The notes under the pieces were generated by a model. It ran no database searches. It had not been told where the DNA came from and saw only the letters and a program-made list of their open reading frames with translations. A stretch of 64,000 bases of DNA. It comes from Flavobacteriaceae bacterium UBA5534 (GTDB lineage Bacteria > Bacteroidota > Bacteroidia > Flavobacteriales > Flavobacteriaceae). Where the stretch lies: the NCBI GenBank assembly GCA_002426015.1, contig DINS01000017.1, forward strand, positions 56,365-120,364, in the 5' to 3' direction. The position numbers and the translations under genes are program-made. This document shows positions 1 to 7,471 of this stretch, one piece after another (the stretch's first letter is position 1; each line of letters opens with the position of its first letter).

Positions 1-1766
1 ACTTCAATTTGGTCTTTCATTCCAAGCTCTTCTGAAGCATTCATTGCCCAATGCACTCCCATTCCGTAAGTCACAATAGTTAAAGTTTCTACATTTTCTT
101 GTTTCCAGATTTCTTGTAACACCCAAGCTTTACCAAATGGTAACACATAATCTTCGGCAGGCTCTACTGATGTTGCACCTTGTGTTCCTTTAACTTTTGA
201 CCAATACAACCCTTTATGTTCTAAAATGACTACTGGATTCGGATCATAATAGGCAGCTTTCATCAAGCCTTTTAAATCGGCTCCATTACTTGGATAAGCA
301 ATTTTTATTCCTCTAATATTAGTTAAAACACTTTCAACAGAAGATGAATGATAAGGACCACCACTTCCATATGCTCCAATTGGCACACGCAAAATCATAC
401 TTACTGGCCATTTTCCGTTAGACAAATAACAACTACGACTTACTTCGGTAAACAACTGGTTTAATCCTGGCCAAATATAGTCGGCAAACTGAACCTCAAC
501 AATTGGTTTTAAACCAACTGCACTCATTCCTACTGTTGACCCAACTATAAAGGCTTCCTGTATTGGTGTATTGAATACTCTATCATCTCCAAATTTTTGA
601 GCTAATGTTGCTGCTTCTCTAAAAACACCTCCAAGTCTTCCTCCTACATCTTGTCCATAAAGCAAACACTCTTTGTGCTTTTTCATCAATTCTTCAACTG
701 CAAATAAGGCACAATCTACCATCACTACTTTATCTGCACCTTTGGGAGAACGCTCTCCTTTTTCTTCAGTAATTGGTGTTGGTGCAAAATCGTTCGTAAA
801 TAAATCTTCTGGTTTTGGGTCTTCAGCTTTTAATGCTTTTTCAAAATCAGACTGAACTTTCGCTTTCGCGGAATTTTCTATAGATAGAATTTCTTCAGAA
901 GAAAATCCGTTATCTTTTAATTGTTTCTTTAATACTGGATAAGGATCACGAGAACGTGCTTCATCCAAATCATCACGATACCATTCCATTCGAACACCAG
1001 ATGTATGATGATTTAATAATGGTACTTTAGCATGAATTAAAAAAGGCCTACGTTCTTTACGAATTGTTTTGATGACTTTTTCAACCGCTTCATAACTTTC
1101 TGTAAAGTTTGCTCCATCTATTGATATAGCTTCTAACCCATTGAATCCTCTAGCATATTCAAAAGCATTTTGAGCTCTGGTTTCTGCTGCATTTGCAGAA
1201 ATATCCCAACCGTTGTCTTGTACCAAAAAGATAATTGGCATTTGCTTTAAAGCTGCCATTTGGAAGGCCTCAGCAATTTCACCTTCTGTAACTGAAGCAT
1301 CACCAAGCGAACATACCACCAATGGTAAATCCTTTAATGTCTTATCATCCAACCCTTGTAATTCTTTGTATTGCATTCCCATAGCAACTCCTGTGGCAGG
1401 AATAGCCTGCATTCCCGTTGCAGACGATTGATGCGGAATTTTAGGTTTATCGTCATCTCTTAAACTAGGATGCGAATAATAGGTTCTTCCTCCAGAAAAT
1501 GGATCCTCTTTTTTAGCTAGTAATTGCAACATTAAATCGTAAGGTTGCAATCCGAACGATAATAACATTGCATCATCTCTATAATAAGGGAACGCATAAT
1601 CTTGAGGTAATAATTGCATTCCTATTGCGGTCTGAATTGCTTCATGCCCTCTGGATGTGGCATGCACATATTTGGAAACTTGCTTAAAATTAGCTTCATA
1701 CAGTTCTGCCATTGACTTGGCAGTGCACAAGTTTAAAAATCCTTTTCTTAATATCTCTTTATTCAT
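1..1766 (-). CDS. 2-oxoacid dehydrogenase E1, fused alpha/beta subunits (3' end outside window)
   Basis: Thiamine-diphosphate E1 component that decarboxylates a 2-oxoacid and transfers the acyl group to the lipoyl arm of E2. I translated it by hand from the ATG at 1766; 588 codons are in the window with no stop, so the C-terminus is missing. The first ~330 residues are alpha-subunit-like, with a thiamine-type motif GDASVTEGE followed by QDN. From ~340 on it is beta-subunit-like (VMVDCALFAVEELMK, then IQEAFIVGSTVGMSAVG). Alpha/beta fusion on one chain is common in Bacteroidota. E2 lies just upstream on the same strand. The substrate (pyruvate, branched-chain or aryl 2-oxoacid) cannot be read from sequence alone. 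Confidence 0.88.
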   Translation of the reverse strand, partial: MNKEILRKGFLNLCTAKSMAELYEANFKQVSKYVHATSRGHEAIQTAIGMQLLPQDYAFPYYRDDAMLLSFGLQPYDLMLQLLAKKEDPFSGGRTYYSHPSLRDDDKPKIPHQSSATGMQAIPATGVAMGMQYKELQGLDDKTLKDLPLVVCSLGDASVTEGEIAEAFQMAALKQMPIIFLVQDNGWDISANAAETRAQNAFEYARGFNGLEAISIDGANFTESYEAVEKVIKTIRKERRPFLIHAKVPLLNHHTSGVRMEWYRDDLDEARSRDPYPVLKKQLKDNGFSSEEILSIENSAKAKVQSDFEKALKAEDPKPEDLFTNDFAPTPITEEKGERSPKGADKVVMVDCALFAVEELMKKHKECLLYGQDVGGRLGGVFREAATLAQKFGDDRVFNTPIQEAFIVGSTVGMSAVGLKPIVEVQFADYIWPGLNQLFTEVSRSCYLSNGKWPVSMILRVPIGAYGSGGPYHSSSVESVLTNIRGIKIAYPSNGADLKGLMKAAYYDPNPVVILEHKGLYWSKVKGTQGATSVEPAEDYVLPFGKAWVLQEIWKQENVETLTIVTYGMGVHWAMNASEELGMKDQIE

Positions 1767-1772
1767 ATCAAA

Positions 1773-1877
1773 TGCCTTCGAAAGCAGGTATCTTGTTTCT
1801 GTCATTCCGCACTACGATGCGGAATCTATTAAACTTTCATTTTATGAGGTGGATCCCAAGTCAAGTTTGGGATGACA
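1773..1877. repeat. cluster of three short palindromes in the E1/E2 gap
   Basis: The 120-bp E2-E1 gap is nearly filled by three hairpin-forming units: 1773-1792 (TGCCTTCGAAAGCAGGTATC), 1800-1827 (GTCATTCCGC ... GCGGAATC) and 1851-1877 (GGATCCCAAG ... TTTGGGATGACA). The second and third are in opposite orientation and share the GGAATC/GATGACA ends seen in copies at 3204 and 8686. No start, promoter or open frame is evident. I read it as interspersed repeat DNA that spares the flanking genes. Confidence 0.75.
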
Positions 1878-1886
1878 AACTCTTTT

Positions 1887-3182
1887 TTAGATCTTTCTAT
1901 CTACATCAAATTGTTCGAAATAATCAGCTACGCGACGTACAAAACTTCCACCTAAAAAACCATCAACAACTCTGTGGTCAAACGACAATGATAAATACAT
2001 CATACTACGTATGGCGATTTCATCACCTTTTTCTGTTGATATTACTTCTGGGCGTTTTTTAATAATTCCGAGCGCTAAAATGGCAACTTCAGGTTGATTA
2101 ATAATTGGTGTTCCCATAACACTCCCAAAGGTTCCAACATTAGATATTGTAAATGTGCTTCCTTTTATATCGTCGCCAGCCAATTTATTTTCTCGTGCTT
2201 TATTGGCTAATTCGTTGACGTTTGCTGCAAGTTGTTTTAAATCTTGAGTATCAGCATTTTTAACCACAGGAACAATTAAATTTCCACTTGGTAATGCTGT
2301 TGCCATACCAATATTTATATCTTCTTTGACAATGATATTATTGCCATCAACAGACGCATTGATATTTGGATAATCCTTAACTGCTTTTGCTACAGCTTCA
2401 ACGAACAATGGTGTAAATGTTAAACGTTCTCCATATTTCTTTTCGAAAGCTACTTTATTCGCATTTCGCCAATTTACCATATTGGTTAAATCTGCTTCAA
2501 CATAAGCTGTAACATGAGGTGATGTATGTTTTGAATACACCATATGATCTGCAATCATTTGGCGCATTCTGTCCATCTCAATTACTTTTCCTTTGCCTTT
2601 ATCAAAATTTAATTGAGGAATTCTATAGGCAGTTGGATCTTGAGTAACAGCTTGAGCAAACTTAAATGGCCTACCATCTTCTATGTAACTAAACACATCA
2701 CTTTTACGTAATCTGCCTTCATTTCCTGTTGCAGGAATTCGAGCTAATTCTTCGAAACTGATGTGATGTTCTTTTGCTATTTTAATGATTAATGGAGAAA
2801 AGAAGGTGTTTGTGTTGTTAACTGAAAATGATGTAGAAGCTGTAGGTTGCTGAACTGGTTTTGGTGTAGAAACTTTTTTCTCTTTATGAGATTCCTTCGC
2901 TTCGCTTGGAATGACAGTTTCCTTTTTAGATTTCACTTCTTCTGAAACTTCAAGAATCGCAAGAATTTCTCCAACTGGAACGACATCTTTTGCCTGAAAC
3001 ATGGTTTTTACCATAGTTCCTGAAGCTGGAGCTGGTACTTCGTTATCAACTTTATCAGTCGCAACTTCAAGAATGATATCTCCTTCGTCAAATGAATCTC
3101 CTTCATTAATCAACCAATTAATTATCGTTCCTTCTGTTATGCTTTCGCCCATTTTGGGCATTTTTAATTCAAATTTTGACAT
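1887..3182 (-). CDS. 2-oxoacid dehydrogenase E2 (dihydrolipoamide acyltransferase)
   Basis: Core acyltransferase of the complex served by the E1 downstream. The N-terminal lipoyl domain (about 1-80) has the lipoylated Lys44 in ATDKVDNE. A flexible linker follows, then the peripheral-subunit-binding domain (about 129-168, SPLIIKIAKEHHISFEELA) and the catalytic domain (about 195-431) with DHRVVDG at 402-408 (catalytic His403 and Asp407). Length 431 aa is normal for a one-lipoyl E2. The linker carries a peptide (about residues 89-99) encoded by an interspersed palindrome. No E3 gene is visible here, which is usual because E3 is often shared. Confidence 0.92.
   Translation of the reverse strand: MSKFELKMPKMGESITEGTIINWLINEGDSFDEGDIILEVATDKVDNEVPAPASGTMVKTMFQAKDVVPVGEILAILEVSEEVKSKKETVIPSEAKESHKEKKVSTPKPVQQPTASTSFSVNNTNTFFSPLIIKIAKEHHISFEELARIPATGNEGRLRKSDVFSYIEDGRPFKFAQAVTQDPTAYRIPQLNFDKGKGKVIEMDRMRQMIADHMVYSKHTSPHVTAYVEADLTNMVNWRNANKVAFEKKYGERLTFTPLFVEAVAKAVKDYPNINASVDGNNIIVKEDINIGMATALPSGNLIVPVVKNADTQDLKQLAANVNELANKARENKLAGDDIKGSTFTISNVGTFGSVMGTPIINQPEVAILALGIIKKRPEVISTEKGDEIAIRSMMYLSLSFDHRVVDGFLGGSFVRRVADYFEQFDVDRKI
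2888..2916. repeat. short palindrome inside the E2 coding sequence
   Basis: GAGATTCCTTCGCTTCGCTTGGAATGACA-type unit within the E2 linker. On the coding strand it reads in frame as VIPSEAKESH. The unit at 9416 in paaH is the same family in the same reading frame. Confidence 0.75.
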
Positions 3183-3203
3183 TCTTTAAATTCTTATCAT
3201 ATT

Positions 3204-3230
3204 GGATTCCGCATCAAGTACGGAATGACA
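3204..3230. repeat. short palindrome between paaY and E2
   Basis: GGATTCCGCATCAAG followed by TACGGAATGACA; the arms ATTCCG and CGGAAT form a hairpin. It is nearly identical to the unit at 8686-8712 and fills most of the 51-bp gap. Confidence 0.8.
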
Positions 3231-3233
3231 AAT

Positions 3234-3830
3234 CTATTTTTTCATAAAGTCACGAAGTGTATCATAAACACCTTCTTGAATTTTCATGTTTTCTAGTACT
3301 TCCCTCAAAGGCTCTACTTCTTTTAAACTGCTTTGGCAATCTGCTGGTAATTGTTGATACAATTGGGTGCCTTTTGTTTTCCAGGCAATCATATCATCTG
3401 TCACTTCTTTTACCACTTTAGCAGGATTGCCAACCACTAAACTTCGTTTCGGAATTATAGTTTCTGCTTTTATAAATGACATGGCTCCTACAATAGATTC
3501 GTCTCCAATTTCGGCATCATCCATTATGACAGTATTCATCCCAATAAGACAATTTTTACCCAAATTTGCTCCATGAATGATTGCTCCATGACCAACATGT
3601 GCACTTTCTTTTAATGTGATTGATTTTCCTGGAAACATATGCACAGTACAGTTCTCTTGTACATTTACACCATCTTCTAAAATGATTTGTCCCCAATCGC
3701 CACGTATTGCAGCTCCTGGACCTATATAACAGTTTTTACCAATAATCACATTTCCTGTTACTGCAGCCAAAGGATGCACGAAACTGCTCTCGTGAACGAC
3801 TGGAATATAACCGTTGAAACTGTAAATCAT
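3234..3830 (-). CDS. paaY: PaaY-like hexapeptide-repeat protein (gamma-carbonic-anhydrase fold)
   Basis: 198-aa left-handed beta-helix protein of the gamma-carbonic-anhydrase/PaaY family. Hexapeptide-type repeats run through about residues 10-135 (VIIGKNCYIGPGAAIRGDWG). A His-rich segment, VGHGAIIHGANLG at about 77-89, fits the trimer metal site. In other phenylacetate clusters PaaY is linked to the hydrolysis of dead-end CoA esters. It starts 2 bp from the end of the preceding crotonase gene, so it is probably co-transcribed. The paa context favours PaaY over a general carbonic anhydrase. Confidence 0.82.
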   Translation of the reverse strand: MIYSFNGYIPVVHESSFVHPLAAVTGNVIIGKNCYIGPGAAIRGDWGQIILEDGVNVQENCTVHMFPGKSITLKESAHVGHGAIIHGANLGKNCLIGMNTVIMDDAEIGDESIVGAMSFIKAETIIPKRSLVVGNPAKVVKEVTDDMIAWKTKGTQLYQQLPADCQSSLKEVEPLREVLENMKIQEGVYDTLRDFMKK

Positions 3831-3832
3831 TT

Positions 3833-4582
3833 TTATTTAAACCCTTTTAATTTTTCTTTTGTAAATTCTGAAAGCACCAATTTTCCACTGATTTTGGCAC
3901 GCTGAACCAACAATTGATCCCAATCTTCGGTCCCTCGCCAAAACATCGTTTTCATTTCGGTCATCGCTTTTGGGTTGTAGGTTTTCAAATTCTCGGTAAA
4001 CTCAACAACAGCTTTATCTAGATCATCTACTGAATCAAAAACTTTAGTATATAGTCCTTTTTGCATCGCCCAATCTGCCGAATAAAAACTGTTGGCATCC
4101 ATTGCGATTTGAGACATGGCACTTAAGCCCAATTTACGTCGTACTGCAGGACCAACCACAAATGGACCTATCCCAACATTCAGTTCACTTAATTTAATAT
4201 CGGCATATTTGGTTGCCATACAATAATCGGTTGCTGAAGCTAATCCAACACCTCCTCCAACTGTTTTTCCTTGGACACGACCAATGATGAATTTTGGACA
4301 TTTACGCATCGCATTGATAACATTTGCAAATCCGGAGAAGAACTCTTTTCCTGTTTGTTCATTTTGAATTGCTACGAGTTCTTCAAAACTTGCTCCAGCA
4401 CAAAAGGTACGGTCGCCTCCACTTTGAAGAACAATGACCTTGATACTGTCGTCTTCACCAGCGCTCGTAATGGTTCGCGTCAATTTCGATAACAAATTAC
4501 TTGGCAATGAATTATGTGCAGGATGAAAAAACTCAATGTATCCTACTCCGTTTTTGTTTTTTAGTTTTACGTATGGTTCCAT
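3833..4582 (-). CDS. enoyl-CoA hydratase/isomerase (crotonase) family protein, paaF position
   Basis: 249-aa crotonase-fold protein with the oxyanion-hole segments TFCAGASFEEL and GGGVGLASATDY. It sits 3 bp after paaZ. By position it could be the 2,3-dehydroadipyl-CoA hydratase (PaaF). However, the first catalytic Glu of classical hydratases (GGG-x-E) is Gly here (GGGVGLA); only the second acidic residue (SELNVG) is present. The reaction is therefore uncertain: isomerase, hydratase with altered chemistry, or another step. I leave the gene symbol blank. Confidence 0.8.
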   Translation of the reverse strand: MEPYVKLKNKNGVGYIEFFHPAHNSLPSNLLSKLTRTITSAGEDDSIKVIVLQSGGDRTFCAGASFEELVAIQNEQTGKEFFSGFANVINAMRKCPKFIIGRVQGKTVGGGVGLASATDYCMATKYADIKLSELNVGIGPFVVGPAVRRKLGLSAMSQIAMDANSFYSADWAMQKGLYTKVFDSVDDLDKAVVEFTENLKTYNPKAMTEMKTMFWRGTEDWDQLLVQRAKISGKLVLSEFTKEKLKGFK

Positions 4583-4585
4583 GTT

Positions 4586-7090
4586 TTATATAAGTCCAAA
4601 TTGTTCGAAATGATGGTTAAGATGCTTCCTTTCCAAAAGATAAGATTCATAGCGATTCAATTCACCAAAAACTAAATTCTTTAATTTAGCCTCTGGATTT
4701 TCTTTAAAAAACACTATGTACTTTTCTCTTTGTGCTTTAAATTTTTCAATTGCAGTATTTAAATCTGAATGTTTTAAAGGCGCTAAAGTATCTTTCTCTA
4801 ATTGAGGGAATTGAGTGTTTCTCGGAAACTTATCATAACTCCATAAACTATTATGTACCTTCTCTAAAATCTTTTCTGGTGTTGCTACTTCAAAATCTTG
4901 AATGTCTCCTGATGCAATTTTATAAGTATATTCTAAATGCTCAATCATATGTTGAGGTGTCATAATTCCCCATTTAGGTTTTGTGTCTGATGTTAATTTT
5001 GAAAGACATTCATCAATTTTTTCATCAGTCATTTCAACAAATGTTTCTTGCTTTTTCTGAACCATTGTTAACACAGTTGCTAATGCTACTAATTCGTCAT
5101 CAGCGTCAAAAATCTCTGCGAACCATTTTACAATTCCACTAGGATGTTCAGCCGAAGCCACATCGCGATCTACTTTTTGTTTGCATGTTAAACGAACATA
5201 AATAGTATCGTTATGATACAATGGACGTAAGAAACGACATTCTTCTAATCCATAATTAGCAGAAACTGGTCCTTTATTAGGGTGAACAAATAAGCCTGCT
5301 GCTGCAGAAATAATGAAATACCCATGAGCTGTTCTCTTTTCAAAAATACTTCCATCTAATGAGGTAATATCTGTATGCGCATAGAAATGATCCCAAGTCA
5401 CATTCGCGAAATTGATAATATCCGTATCTGTAATGGTACGCTTATGCGTTTTCATAGACATACCTGGTTGGATGTCTTCCCAATGGTATTTAAAAGGATG
5501 CTGTTCAGCTTCCTTATATTTTGCTTTTTGTTGGTAAATTCCTGTGATTTCAGTAATGGTTGTTGGCGAGCCTTGAATAGCTGTACGTTGTAAATAATGT
5601 TTTATACCTCGTACACCTCCCATTTCTTCTCCTCCACCAGCACGTCCTGGGCCACCATGAACTAAATATGGTAATGGTGAACCATGTCCTGTACTTTCTT
5701 TCGCCATTTCTCGATTAATAACCATAATACGTCCATGATGAGATGCTGCATTGACTACATAATCTTTAGCAATTTTATCGTCATATGTTGCTATTGAAGA
5801 TACTAATGAGCCTTTACCCATTTGGGCTAATAATATAGCTTCGTCTAAATTTTTATAAGGCATAATAGTACTTACAGGACCAAATGCTTCGCGCTCATGA
5901 ATAATTGTATTTTTAAAAGGATAGTCTGCTCTTAATAAAATTGGACTTATAAAAGCACCTTTTTTAGCATCTGCTCCAATAGTTTCAATTTTGTCTAAAT
6001 TACCATAAACAATTTGTGCTTCTTTTGATAAATCGCTAACAGAATCTCTAACGGCTTGAACTTGCTGATGACTTACCAAAGATCCCATTCTAACCTCTTT
6101 TAGTCTTGGGTCTCCAATAGTAATTTTATCTAACTCTTTTCCTAAAGCCATTTGAACATCTTCAACCAATTTTTCAGGAACAATAATTCTACGAATCGCA
6201 GTACATTTTTGTCCTGCTTTTACTGTCATTTCTTTTCTGACCTCTTTGATAAATAAATCAAATTCTGGTGTTCCAGGAACTGCATCTTCTCCTAAAATAG
6301 ATGCATTTAATGAATCGGCTTCCATTGTAAATGGTACAGATTCTTGTATTAATCTTGGATGTGCTTTAAGCAATCTCCCTGTTTGTGCAGAACCAGTAAA
6401 TGTTACTACATCTTGAGATTCTACTGTATCTAATATATTTTTAACTGTTCCGTTTATGATTTGTAATGCACCTTCTGGCAATATTCCAGAAGCAATAATT
6501 TCTCTTGCTACTGCTTCAGCCAAATAAGAAGATGAAGGTGCTGGTAAAACCACTGCAGGAACTCCTGCCATCCAATTAACTGCACATTTTTCTAACATTC
6601 CCCAAACAGGGAAATTGAATGCGTTAATGTGGACTGCCACTCCTTTTTTAGGCACCATGATATGATGTGCCATAAAACGTCCTCCACGAGACAAATCGAT
6701 AGCATCCCCTTCAACATGATAAGGCTGATTTGGAAATAATTTTCTTAAAGAAGCATTGGCAAATAAGTTACCAAATCCTCCTTCAATATCTATCCAACTA
6801 TCTACTTTGGTTGCTCCTGTTCTATAACTTAACTCGTAGAAAGCGTCTTTTCTTTTAGTAAGATATAATGCTAATTTCTTTAGCATATTTCCACGCTCCT
6901 GAAAGGTCATTTTTCGAAGTACTTCGCCTCCTTTCGTTCTACCATAATTTAAAACTTCAGGAATGTCTAATCCTTCAATGGCTACACTAGTAAAAGCTTC
7001 ACCTGTTATAGCATCTAAAACTGGAGTTCCTTCTTCTTTTCCTGATGTCCATTGACCTTGGACGTAGTGTTGTATTTTATTCATAACCAA
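4586..7090 (-). CDS. paaZ: PaaZ: oxepin-CoA hydrolase/aldehyde dehydrogenase with extra C-terminal DinB-like domain
   Basis: Ring-opening enzyme of the phenylacetyl-CoA pathway: a hotdog hydratase opens oxepin-CoA and the aldehyde dehydrogenase oxidises the product. The dehydrogenase domain spans about 1-520, with Glu257 and nucleophile Cys296 (AGQKCTAIR). The MaoC-like hydratase domain spans about 535-680, with Asp568 and His573 (TWDHFYAH) at the five-residue spacing known from E. coli PaaZ. At 834 aa it is much longer than E. coli PaaZ (681 aa). The extra ~150 residues (686-834) look like a DinB/DUF1569 four-helix domain (MTPQHMIEHLEY, and LNHHFEQFGL near the end). The function of that extension is unknown. 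Confidence 0.93.
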   Translation of the reverse strand: MVMNKIQHYVQGQWTSGKEEGTPVLDAITGEAFTSVAIEGLDIPEVLNYGRTKGGEVLRKMTFQERGNMLKKLALYLTKRKDAFYELSYRTGATKVDSWIDIEGGFGNLFANASLRKLFPNQPYHVEGDAIDLSRGGRFMAHHIMVPKKGVAVHINAFNFPVWGMLEKCAVNWMAGVPAVVLPAPSSSYLAEAVAREIIASGILPEGALQIINGTVKNILDTVESQDVVTFTGSAQTGRLLKAHPRLIQESVPFTMEADSLNASILGEDAVPGTPEFDLFIKEVRKEMTVKAGQKCTAIRRIIVPEKLVEDVQMALGKELDKITIGDPRLKEVRMGSLVSHQQVQAVRDSVSDLSKEAQIVYGNLDKIETIGADAKKGAFISPILLRADYPFKNTIIHEREAFGPVSTIMPYKNLDEAILLAQMGKGSLVSSIATYDDKIAKDYVVNAASHHGRIMVINREMAKESTGHGSPLPYLVHGGPGRAGGGEEMGGVRGIKHYLQRTAIQGSPTTITEITGIYQQKAKYKEAEQHPFKYHWEDIQPGMSMKTHKRTITDTDIINFANVTWDHFYAHTDITSLDGSIFEKRTAHGYFIISAAAGLFVHPNKGPVSANYGLEECRFLRPLYHNDTIYVRLTCKQKVDRDVASAEHPSGIVKWFAEIFDADDELVALATVLTMVQKKQETFVEMTDEKIDECLSKLTSDTKPKWGIMTPQHMIEHLEYTYKIASGDIQDFEVATPEKILEKVHNSLWSYDKFPRNTQFPQLEKDTLAPLKHSDLNTAIEKFKAQREKYIVFFKENPEAKLKNLVFGELNRYESYLLERKHLNHHFEQFGLI

Positions 7091-7110
7091 TGCCTGCGAA
7101 AGCAGGTATC
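7091..7110. repeat. short palindrome, paaZ side of the GIY-YIG gene
   Basis: TGCCTGCGAAAGCAGGTATC; CCTGC and GCAGG form the stem. It differs by one base from 1773-1792 and is inverted relative to the related unit at 7447-7471 on the other side of the GIY-YIG gene. Confidence 0.78.
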
Positions 7111-7112
7111 TT

Positions 7113-7433
7113 TTACTTATTAATTCTAAACTCTCTATTATCTAAATTCCAATTTGTGCTTAAATCAGACCAACTCGGATTCATTTCTTCTGTTAATTTA
7201 ATCTTCCAATCTCTTTTCCACTTTTTGAATTGTCGTTCTCTTATAGAAGCATCTTCTCCATTTTCAAACTCTTCAAAATAAACAAGCTTATCACAATTAT
7301 AATGTGCTGTAAATGATTTTGGATAAATCTTGTTTTTATGTTCTCTTACTCTTTCAACAATATTATCTGTTACACCAATATAAATTACTCCGCTTGGTTT
7401 ATTTGCCATTATGTAGACGTACCAATGTTTCAT
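7113..7433 (-). CDS. small GIY-YIG family nuclease
   Basis: 106-aa stand-alone GIY-YIG domain. It has the paired motif WYVYIMANK ... VIYIGVTDN (about 4-24), then the Arg-rich helix IVERVREHK and the downstream Glu segment ASIRERQFKKWKR (about 62-74), with the family's typical EEMNPSWSDL end. Members of this UvrC/homing-endonuclease superfamily are predicted metal-dependent DNA nucleases; the target is unknown. It is an outlier in the phenylacetate operon, lying between paaJ and paaZ. Related short palindromes in inverted orientation lie on both sides (7091 and 7447). No intron or intein is visible, so ordinary intron homing is unlikely. Confidence 0.88.
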   Translation of the reverse strand: MKHWYVYIMANKPSGVIYIGVTDNIVERVREHKNKIYPKSFTAHYNCDKLVYFEEFENGEDASIRERQFKKWKRDWKIKLTEEMNPSWSDLSTNWNLDNREFRINK

Positions 7434-7446
7434 TCATTTTTATTAT

Positions 7447-7471
7447 GAGATTCCTGCCTACGCAGGAATTC
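7447..7471. repeat. short palindrome supplying the paaJ stop codon
   Basis: GAGATTCCTGCCTACGCAGG plus AATTC; the stem is ATTCCTGC/GCAGGAAT. On the minus strand the paaJ frame runs into it and ends there: codons ATT CCT GCG TAG give I-P-A-stop. It faces the unit at 7091 across the GIY-YIG gene. Confidence 0.8.

Noticed and set aside
7091..7471. Group I intron or intein homing locus for the GIY-YIG gene
   Set aside because: paaJ and paaZ on either side are complete separate genes, and no intron or intein sequence is seen.
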